NCBI GenBank assembly: GCA_963749415.1
Contig: CAVVMG010000003.1
Coordinates: forward strand, 1 to 11,775
Length of the DNA stretch: 11,775 bases
From: JALYNX01 sp963749415
GTDB taxonomy: Bacteria > Actinomycetota > Acidimicrobiia > Spongiisociales > ZC4RG35
Direction of reading: 5' to 3'
The translations under genes and the position numbers were made by a program. The notes under the pieces were generated by a model that saw only the letters and a list, made by a program, of their open reading frames with translations, had not been told where the DNA came from and did not search any database. Shown piece by piece: positions 6,212 to 11,775 of this stretch (its first letter is position 1; each line of letters starts with the position of its first letter).

Positions 6212-6785
6212 TATTGTGACAACCACCGCCCCCTATCCACGACTCGATCCGGATGCGTTGAAGGTGCTAGCCCATCCGCTGCGCAGCCGTCTTCTCGGCG
6301 AGCTCCGGCTCAATGGGCCGGCGACCGCCACCACCCTGGCTGATGTCCTCGGCACCAACACCGGAGCCACCAGCTACCACCTGCGAAAGCTGGCCTCAGT
6401 CGGGCTGGTCGAGGAGACCGGCGAAGGCAAAGGCCGGGAGCGGTGGTGGCGTCCCTCCCACGAGATGCATTCCTGGTTCTCCAGCGATCTCAGCGAGGAC
6501 CCCGACGGGATCGCCGCCGCCGAATGGTTGCACGGCGAATCGTTGCGCCGGTTCCAGGTGTTCGCCGAAGAGTGGTTCGCATCGGAGTGGGACTGGCCGG
6601 CCGAATGGCGGGACGCGGCCGGTTCGTCCGACTACCTCCTCGAGCTCTCGTCAGCTCAACTAAAGGAACTGGGCGAAGAGCTGACCTCGGTCATCGAGCG
6701 TTACCGCAAGCTCGAGAGCGGGCCTGACCCTGCCCGCGTCATCTTCTGCACCTTTGCCTTCCCTCAGCCGGACGGGCGGATATGA
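6207..6785 (+). CDS. ArsR-like winged-helix regulator paired with MFS transporter
   Basis: The protein has 192 residues from the GTG at 6207, or 189 from the GTG at 6216, which I prefer because a promoter-like element places the transcript start there. Residues 13-80 are a winged HTH: LDPDALKVLAHPLRSRLLGE, then ATTLADVLGTNTGATSYHLR as recognition helix, then LVEETGEGKGRERWWR as wing. The C-terminal half is acidic and aromatic (WLHGESLRRFQVFAEEWFAS, WDWPAEWR) and is the likely ligand or dimer part. The stop overlaps the MFS ATG as ATGA, so transporter and regulator are coupled. The pairing suggests a repressor of a drug or metabolite exporter that it senses through the exported compound. The intergenic gap before it (6076-6206) also holds a small CACCT-GA-AGGTG repeat at 6155-6166 of uncertain meaning. 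Confidence 0.85.
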   Translation: MHIVTTTAPYPRLDPDALKVLAHPLRSRLLGELRLNGPATATTLADVLGTNTGATSYHLRKLASVGLVEETGEGKGRERWWRPSHEMHSWFSSDLSEDPDGIAAAEWLHGESLRRFQVFAEEWFASEWDWPAEWRDAAGSSDYLLELSSAQLKELGEELTSVIERYRKLESGPDPARVIFCTFAFPQPDGRI

Positions 6786-8038
6786 CCGATGTTCTGACCG
6801 CACGTGCGGTCCGGCGGCGATATCTGACACTCGTGGCGATGCGGTGGTTCCCCACCGGCCTCCTCATCCCCGTGTTCATCCTTCTACCGCTGGAGCGTGG
6901 CCTTTCCCTCAGCGAGATCGGGCTTGCAGCCGCCGGGCAGGGGCTCATTGTCCTCTTCCTCGAGCTGCCCACCGGGGGCCTGGCTGACTCGCTGGGTCGC
7001 AAGCAAGTGCTGATGGCATCGACGCTGGTCGGGATGACCGCGGTCGGCATCTACCTCTTCGCCGACTCCTTTGCTGTCTTCTTTGCCGCCTTCGCATTGC
7101 AGGGTGTGTTCCGGGCCCTCGACAGCGGGCCGCTGGAAGCCTGGTACGTCGATGCGACCCACGCCGCCGATACCGAGGCGCAGATCCAGCAGGGGCTAAG
7201 TGGCGCCGGGATTGCCCTCGGAGTGGCCATTGCCGCCGGCGCTCTGCTCAGCGGGCTGCTCGTCACGCTGGACCCGATCAGGGGTCTCGAGGCTCTCGCC
7301 ACCCCGGTGGTCGTGTCTCTGGCGCTGCAGCTCATAAGCCTTCTCGGCGTCGTTCTGTTGATGACCGAGATCCGTTCCGAGAAGGGGTGGCAGGCAGCGA
7401 CACGCGCAGCCCGCGAGACTCCTGATGCAATCAGAGGTGGGCTTCGACTGCTGAGGGACAATCGGGTCCTCCTCGCCATCGTGTCGGTCGAGCTGTTTTG
7501 GGGCTTCGGCATGGCCACCTTCGAGACGTTCACTCCCCTGCGTCTATCCGAGATCCTCGGTGACGCCGATCGAGCGGCGGCGATCACCGGCCCTGCCGCC
7601 TCGGCGGCCTGGCTGGTGTCGGCAGCAGGGGCGGCCACGGTGCCTTGGCTTGGTCGTCGTGTCGGCCTGGCCCCGGCGGCCATGACGCTTCGGGTGCTCC
7701 AGGGGATAGCCGTGGTCGGGATTGGGTTCGCGGCCGGGGTGCCGGGCGTGATCGTCGCCTTTCTGACTGCATACCTGTTCCACGGCGCCTCCAACCCGAT
7801 CCACATGACCCTCCTCCATCGTCAGGTCGACGGGACGTTTCGCGCCACCGTTTCCTCCCTCAACTCGATGGCTGGGTTGTCTGCCGGTGCCTTGGGGATG
7901 ATTGCGCTCACCGCCCTAGCCGAGGCAACTTCGCTGAGCACTGCGACATACGTCGGGGCTCTGGTCCTGGCCGCCGCCGCCCCCCTCTACCTCCCGGCCT
8001 GGCGCCAGTCACGGGTGAAGGAACCGGCTCGGGTCTGA
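6782..8038 (+). CDS. Major facilitator superfamily transporter (probable efflux)
   Basis: A 418-residue integral membrane protein with about 12 hydrophobic segments, the normal MFS size. Motif A is clear between helices 2 and 3: ELPTGGLADSLGRKQVLM, with D69 and R73. A second-half counterpart around LPWLGRRVGLAP is weaker. The central cytoplasmic loop (about 198-230, RSEKGWQAATRAARETPDAI) is amphipathic and basic, as usual between the two six-helix bundles. It is coupled by ATGA to the ArsR-like regulator, typical of proton-driven multidrug or metabolite exporters under local repression. The substrate cannot be told from sequence. The 3' end meets the SLC13 gene tail to tail with a four-base gap. 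Confidence 0.9.
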   Translation: MTDVLTARAVRRRYLTLVAMRWFPTGLLIPVFILLPLERGLSLSEIGLAAAGQGLIVLFLELPTGGLADSLGRKQVLMASTLVGMTAVGIYLFADSFAVFFAAFALQGVFRALDSGPLEAWYVDATHAADTEAQIQQGLSGAGIALGVAIAAGALLSGLLVTLDPIRGLEALATPVVVSLALQLISLLGVVLLMTEIRSEKGWQAATRAARETPDAIRGGLRLLRDNRVLLAIVSVELFWGFGMATFETFTPLRLSEILGDADRAAAITGPAASAAWLVSAAGAATVPWLGRRVGLAPAAMTLRVLQGIAVVGIGFAAGVPGVIVAFLTAYLFHGASNPIHMTLLHRQVDGTFRATVSSLNSMAGLSAGALGMIALTALAEATSLSTATYVGALVLAAAAPLYLPAWRQSRVKEPARV

Positions 8039-8047
8039 CCGGTCAGA
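8034..8047. other. 14-bp palindrome spanning both stop codons of convergent genes
   Basis: TCTGACCGGTCAGA is a perfect palindrome. It holds the TGA of the MFS gene (8036-8038) and the TGA of the SLC13 gene (8043-8045, minus strand). With no loop and no T run it is not a standard intrinsic terminator, though it could aid termination on both strands or arise by chance from two TGA codons facing each other. Confidence 0.4.
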
Positions 8048-9845
8048 ACGGCCAGAACACCGGGACCAGCAGGACCGCCGCCGCCATGAACAGCAGCAGC
8101 ATGGGGAGTCCGAGCTTCCAGTAGTCGCCGAACTCGTACCCGCCGGGGCCTTGGACCATGAGGTTGACCGGTGTGGCCACCGGAGTGAGGAACGCACCGG
8201 CAGCAGCGACAGTCAAGGACATCAGCACCGGCCGCACCGAGACCCCCATTTCGACGGCCGCGGTGACGGCGATCGGGATCACGATGAGGGCGGTGGCCAT
8301 GTTCGAGATGAGTTGCCCGAAGATTGCCGTCAGGACGAAGAGCCCGAGAAGGAGCGCGTAGGGGCCGTAATTCCCCACGACGTCGATGAGGACCTGGGCG
8401 ATGTCATCGGCAGCGCCACTCTGGGTGACCGCGGTCGAGAGTGGAATCATGCCGGCGACCAGGACCACTGTGGTCCATGAAACCGACTTGTAGGCCTGAT
8501 AGATGGTGACGACCCGGGTCAGAATCATGGCCCCTGCCGCGAGAAGCGCCGCCTCCACTGCGGGAACTGCGTTCGTGGCGAGGAGGATCACCATGACGAC
8601 GAGGATCGAGATGGCCCACCACGCTCGCGGTCCAAGGGCCACCGCTTGGCGACGGACGAGCGAAGGGGAGTCCACCACGAGGACATCCCGGTCCGACTCG
8701 ACGCTGCGGTCCAGTGCGTCCCAGGTCCCCTGGAGCAGCATGGTGTCGCCTACTGCCAGCGGCGTTGGCCCGCGGTCGAGGTTCTCACCGCTGCGCTGGA
8801 TCGCCAGAACGACGAAGTCGCCGCTCTGGGTGATCATCCCGGGGAACATCTTCTCCCCGACCAAGTCCGACCGAGGGGGAATGACCACCTCGACCACTCC
8901 GATCTGGCGATCGATGAGCTTCCCTCCGGTCTTCCCCGGCAGGTGCACCAGGAGGTTGTCCTCGGCGAAGCGGTGGATGATGTCCGTTGCTCCCGTGATG
9001 GTGATCACATAGCCCACCCCAATCGACGACTCCGCCGCCAAGGCGACGCCACGCTCCCCTTGGACTCCGACCACGCTGAGGTCGGGGAATGCGTCGAGAT
9101 CGATCGAAGAAGACGACCCTCCCACCAGCGGCGAGCCGTCCTGGACCTCGAGCCGCGCCACCCATTCGCCGAGCGAGTACTGATCGATGAGGGTCCGAGC
9201 GTGGTCGCTGAGATTGGGAGGGATCGATTCAGCAACACGCTCGGGGAGGAGACGGGTACCGAAGACCACGACGATCGCGATCGCACCGATAACCACCGGG
9301 ACACCGACCAGACCGAACTCGAAATAGTTGAACCCGGCCTCGCCGGCCTCGATCGCGGCGTCGGAGACGAGGATGTGAACGGGTGTCCCGGTAAGGGCGA
9401 GCAACGAGCCGGCATGGGCGCCAAAGGCCAAAGGCATCAGCAGGCTGGAGGGGGCTCGGGCCACCCGAAGGGCGATCACCACCACCATGGGCAGCAACGC
9501 CGCCACCGCCCCGTTGACACTGATCACGGCGGTGAGCAACGCGACGAGCAGCATCATCAGGATGATCAGCCTTTTCCTGCTCGCTCCGGACCGATCGATC
9601 AGCTGCTGGCCGGCCCAGGTGGTGACTCCGGTCGAGTCGATCCCCTCGCTGACGACGAACAGGGCGGCAATGAATAGCACCGTTGTATCGCCGAAACCGG
9701 CCAGCGCCTGATCCAGAGAGAGAACACCGGTCGCCGCCAGCGTGAGTGCCGAACCCACGGCGACCACCTCGACGGGCACCTTGTTCCAGATGAACAGGGC
9801 GACGACCACCGCCAGCACCAGATAGACGATGGCGGCGTCGGACAT
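8043..9845 (-). CDS. SLC13/DASS-type anion transporter with internal RCK_C (TrkA-C) domains
   Basis: A 600-residue membrane protein. Helices occupy about 5-200 and 408-600, with a soluble stretch at about 205-395 that splits into two RCK_C-like units (around 225-300 and 310-392, e.g. DFVVLAIQRSGENLDRGPTP). This is the architecture of the bacterial SLC13 permease group with TrkA-C insertions. In the second half, S514-N-M-A-T matches the SNT signature, and ATPVNLMVQGPGGYEFGDYW matches the conserved helical hairpin and tail. In the first half the SNT equivalent is S109-V-N-G-A, which departs from the canonical motif, and the TGTPVHILVSD hairpin is retained. Family members move di- or tricarboxylates, sulfate or related anions with sodium; the specific anion is unknown. 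The ATG follows the AbgT stop after three bases, so coupled expression is expected. Confidence 0.88.
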   Translation of the reverse strand: MSDAAIVYLVLAVVVALFIWNKVPVEVVAVGSALTLAATGVLSLDQALAGFGDTTVLFIAALFVVSEGIDSTGVTTWAGQQLIDRSGASRKRLIILMMLLVALLTAVISVNGAVAALLPMVVVIALRVARAPSSLLMPLAFGAHAGSLLALTGTPVHILVSDAAIEAGEAGFNYFEFGLVGVPVVIGAIAIVVVFGTRLLPERVAESIPPNLSDHARTLIDQYSLGEWVARLEVQDGSPLVGGSSSSIDLDAFPDLSVVGVQGERGVALAAESSIGVGYVITITGATDIIHRFAEDNLLVHLPGKTGGKLIDRQIGVVEVVIPPRSDLVGEKMFPGMITQSGDFVVLAIQRSGENLDRGPTPLAVGDTMLLQGTWDALDRSVESDRDVLVVDSPSLVRRQAVALGPRAWWAISILVVMVILLATNAVPAVEAALLAAGAMILTRVVTIYQAYKSVSWTTVVLVAGMIPLSTAVTQSGAADDIAQVLIDVVGNYGPYALLLGLFVLTAIFGQLISNMATALIVIPIAVTAAVEMGVSVRPVLMSLTVAAAGAFLTPVATPVNLMVQGPGGYEFGDYWKLGLPMLLLFMAAAVLLVPVFWPF

Positions 9846-9848
9846 GCC

Positions 9849-11507
9849 CTAGGTCGTGATCGGGTACCCGGGTCCCAGCGGGATCCCGAGCCAGAACCAG
9901 ATCACGAACAGCAGGATCCAGGCAATCAGGATGGCGATGACGAACGGGATCATCAGCGCCACGACGGTCCCGATCCCGGCATCCCTTCGGTACCTCTGAG
10001 CGATGGTGACGATGAAAGGCAGGTACACCATCAGCGGAGTGATGACGTTCACCGGCGAATCCCCCACCCGATACGCGGCCAGGACAGTCTGTGGAGTCAC
10101 CCCCAGGCGAATGAAGATAGGGATGAACACGGGGGCAAAAATGGCCCATTTCGGCACCACTCCCGGCAGGATGAAGTCGAGGATGACGATCACCAGGATG
10201 AAACCGATCAGCAGGGCGAGACCACCGATGTTGGCCGTCTCGAGCAGATGGGCCATCTCGATCGCGGCAACCCGGGGCAGGTTCGTGTAGTTGAAATAGG
10301 CGATGAACTGGCTGATCATCAGGAGCATGAAGACCAGCCCGGCCAATCCGGCAAAGGTTTTGGTGACACCGGCAATGACGTCACCACTCCCCGACATCGA
10401 TTTCGCTCCCATCCCGTAGAAGATGCCGCACACCAGGAAGATCAGCGTGATGAGGAAAAGCAGGCTGTCCATGAATGGGGTGGTGCCGACGATCGACCCG
10501 GTTACGGGATCACGCAGAGGAGCGCCTGAAGGGAACGTGAGCAACGCGATCACCGCCAGGGAGCCGAGGAGGCCGTAGAACGCAAAACGCAGGCCCCGCG
10601 ACTCGGCTGCCAGAGCTTCGCCGTCCAACTCCTCGGTGGTGGCGTCGGCGGAGCCGTGGGCAGCGTCGTACGGACCGAGTCTCTTCTCCACGATGCGCTG
10701 GGTAACGAACATGGCGACGATGGCCAGGACGACGCTCGACGCCACCGAGAAAAAGTAGTTGGCAGTGACGGTGAGAGGTTCGGTTCCCGAAGGGATCGCC
10801 TCGTTGGTGATCTCGGTCAGCATGCTGTCGATGGGCGTGATGAGGAGGTTGACCCCGAAGATCGCACCGACCCCAGCGAAGGCCGCCGCCATACCCGCCA
10901 GTGGATGACGTCCCAATGTGAGGAACGCCGCGGCGCCGAGCGGGATCAGGATCAAGTATCCGGCGTCAGAGGCCACGCTGGAAAGGACTCCGACAAAGAT
11001 CAGGATGAAGGCGATCACGTTGCGGGGCGCGACCTTGACCAGCTTGCGGATCAATGCGGCCATCAGACCGGCGTGTTCGGCCACACCAACGCCCGCCATC
11101 GCCACGAACGTGACAGCGACCACACTGAAACCGGCGAAGTTGTTGACGAACGACGTGAAGACGAACCTCAGTCCCTCCACGTCGAGAAGGCTCTGAACCT
11201 CGATCGTCTGCGTTTCGATCTCGTATTCGGGCTCGAAATCCGGCTCGAGCGGCGTCGAGTCGTATGGGGCATCAGATCCCCCAAGCCCCCCGTGAGCATC
11301 TACAGATTCCGATTGCGGGACCGGGACCGCGATCTCCTCGGTGACGGTGACGCCGATCCACGACAAGATGGCAGAGAGCACCGCGATGAAGATGATCAGG
11401 TAGACGAACATCATCACCGGGTGGGGGACTTTGTTCCCCGCCTTTTCTATTCCATCGAGCATTCGCTCTGAGAAAGGTTTCTTCTCAGTAACCGTTGTGG
11501 CGTCCAT
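9849..11507 (-). CDS. AbgT-family transporter (p-aminobenzoyl-glutamate / antimetabolite type)
   Basis: A 552-residue polytopic protein, slightly longer than the usual 500-530. AbgT signatures are clear: AGNKVPHPVMMFVYL at the first helix, FVAMAGVGVAEHAGLMAALI, the ASDAGYLILIPLGAAAF segment with D181, ITPIDSMLTEI, and AYRVGDSPVNVITPLMVYLP near the end. Relatives import p-aminobenzoyl-glutamate (E. coli AbgT) or export sulfonamides (MtrF/YdaH). Between helices 1 and 2 there is an extra acidic loop (about 56-98, many Glu/Asp, PLEPDFEPEYEIE) that typical members lack. The gene follows an M17 aminopeptidase after 15 bases and precedes the SLC13 gene by three, so a three-gene operon is likely. A GAGAGGA tract precedes the ATG. 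Substrate and direction of transport are undecided. Confidence 0.9.
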   Translation of the reverse strand: MDATTVTEKKPFSERMLDGIEKAGNKVPHPVMMFVYLIIFIAVLSAILSWIGVTVTEEIAVPVPQSESVDAHGGLGGSDAPYDSTPLEPDFEPEYEIETQTIEVQSLLDVEGLRFVFTSFVNNFAGFSVVAVTFVAMAGVGVAEHAGLMAALIRKLVKVAPRNVIAFILIFVGVLSSVASDAGYLILIPLGAAAFLTLGRHPLAGMAAAFAGVGAIFGVNLLITPIDSMLTEITNEAIPSGTEPLTVTANYFFSVASSVVLAIVAMFVTQRIVEKRLGPYDAAHGSADATTEELDGEALAAESRGLRFAFYGLLGSLAVIALLTFPSGAPLRDPVTGSIVGTTPFMDSLLFLITLIFLVCGIFYGMGAKSMSGSGDVIAGVTKTFAGLAGLVFMLLMISQFIAYFNYTNLPRVAAIEMAHLLETANIGGLALLIGFILVIVILDFILPGVVPKWAIFAPVFIPIFIRLGVTPQTVLAAYRVGDSPVNVITPLMVYLPFIVTIAQRYRRDAGIGTVVALMIPFVIAILIAWILLFVIWFWLGIPLGPGYPITT

Positions 11508-11522
11508 TCCGGGGATTTCCTC

Positions 11523-11775
11523 TCAGGCCGCTGGCCGTTTGAAGCTGAGAGCGAGCTCGATGAGAAGCCGGGCACCGAACCCGGTGCATCCCGGCGGGCG
11601 CCAGGAGGTGTCCCGGTCGTTTTGAGCGGTGCCTGCAATGTCGATGTGGGCCCAGGGCTTTTCCGCAACGAACTCGTCGAGGAAGAGGGCGGCGGTGATG
11701 GCGCCAGCATTGGCCCCTCCCAGATTCTTGATGTCGGCGACATCCGAATTCAATTGCCCCCGATATCGCCGCTCC
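11523..11775 (-). CDS. pepA: Leucyl aminopeptidase (M17) C-terminal part, cut by the window edge
   Basis: Only the last 83 or so codons are inside the window; the frame is open at 11775, so the start lies beyond it. YRGQLNSDVADIKNLGG and AGAITAALFLDEFV, then PWAHIDIAGTA and a short C-terminal helix, match the last part of the M17 leucyl aminopeptidase catalytic domain. The metal ligands and the NTDAEGR motif would lie upstream, outside the window. These are cytosolic hexameric zinc/manganese peptidases removing N-terminal residues from peptides. The stop is 15 bases before the AbgT ATG on the same strand, which makes cotranscription likely and hints that the transporter handles peptide-like or aminoacyl compounds. 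The family call is firm from the conserved tail; the exact member is not. Confidence 0.85.
   Translation of the reverse strand, partial: ERRYRGQLNSDVADIKNLGGANAGAITAALFLDEFVAEKPWAHIDIAGTAQNDRDTSWRPPGCTGFGARLLIELALSFKRPAA

Noticed and set aside
7051..7806. Minus-strand frame of 251 codons
   Set aside because: Antisense to the MFS gene; no domain and low-complexity composition.
8646..9677. Long plus-strand frame (343 codons) rich in His, Asp, Glu and Gln
   Set aside because: It is antisense to the SLC13 gene. Hydrophobic codons with T in the middle read as His/Asp/Glu/Gln/Asn on the other strand, so polar shadow frames are expected over a membrane protein.
10656..11471. Plus-strand frame of 271 codons rich in Asp, Arg, Glu and His
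   Set aside because: Antisense to the AbgT gene, with the same shadow composition and no recognisable domain.
1..11775. Mobile element, phage, CRISPR or defence system
   Set aside because: I see no transposase, integrase, repeat-spacer array, toxin-antitoxin pair or nuclease on either strand.

Overview
The window is a stretch of GC-rich bacterial chromosome, densely packed with genes on both strands. There are no RNA genes, insertion sequences, phage genes or CRISPR arrays. High GC, short intergenic gaps, three small winged-helix (ArsR-type) regulators, a GTG-started gene that looks leaderless, and secreted proteins with a C-terminal anchor suggest an actinobacterium-like organism, possibly an uncultured lineage. 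That assignment is inference from style; no marker gene is present.

Region 1 (56-3395) holds four genes whose reading frames are broken by small indels. They are a secreted, membrane-anchored protein with an N-terminal CSC (TIMP/NTR-like) domain (minus, 56-1586), an ArsR-like regulator (minus, 1636-2209), a divergent dienelactone-hydrolase-like enzyme (plus, 2276-2855), and a single-pass secreted protein (minus, 2869-3395). In each, the next fragment continues a sensible protein in another frame. I infer at least seven indels in the first 3.4 kb and see none in the remaining 8.4 kb, which looks more like sequence error or a low-coverage contig end than gene decay. An imperfect 30-bp dyad lies between the regulator and the hydrolase.

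Region 2 (2869-4989, minus) is a tightly packed five-gene run: ArsR regulator, SRPBCC/AHSA1 protein, VOC protein, SHOCT membrane protein, and the secreted protein of region 1. The ArsR gene has a perfect 14-bp palindrome just upstream. Divergently, at 5080-6075, lie a RidA-family protein lacking the usual catalytic arginine and a uridine-kinase-like P-loop kinase.

Region 3 (6181-8038, plus) is an ArsR-like regulator coupled by ATGA overlap to an MFS transporter. A plausible promoter and a perfect dyad overlap the regulator's start, which fits an autoregulated transport or efflux unit.

Region 4 (8043-11775, minus) is an apparent operon: an M17 leucyl aminopeptidase (cut by the window edge), an AbgT-family transporter, and an SLC13/DASS-type transporter with RCK_C domains. 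It fits uptake or export of peptide-like or dicarboxylate substrates next to a cytosolic peptidase. It converges on the MFS gene, and both stop codons sit inside one 14-bp palindrome.

I found no clearly new defence or catalytic system. The most notable points are the repeated regulator-plus-dyad layout, the arginine-less Rid protein, the peptidase/AbgT/SLC13 operon and the cluster of frameshifts.
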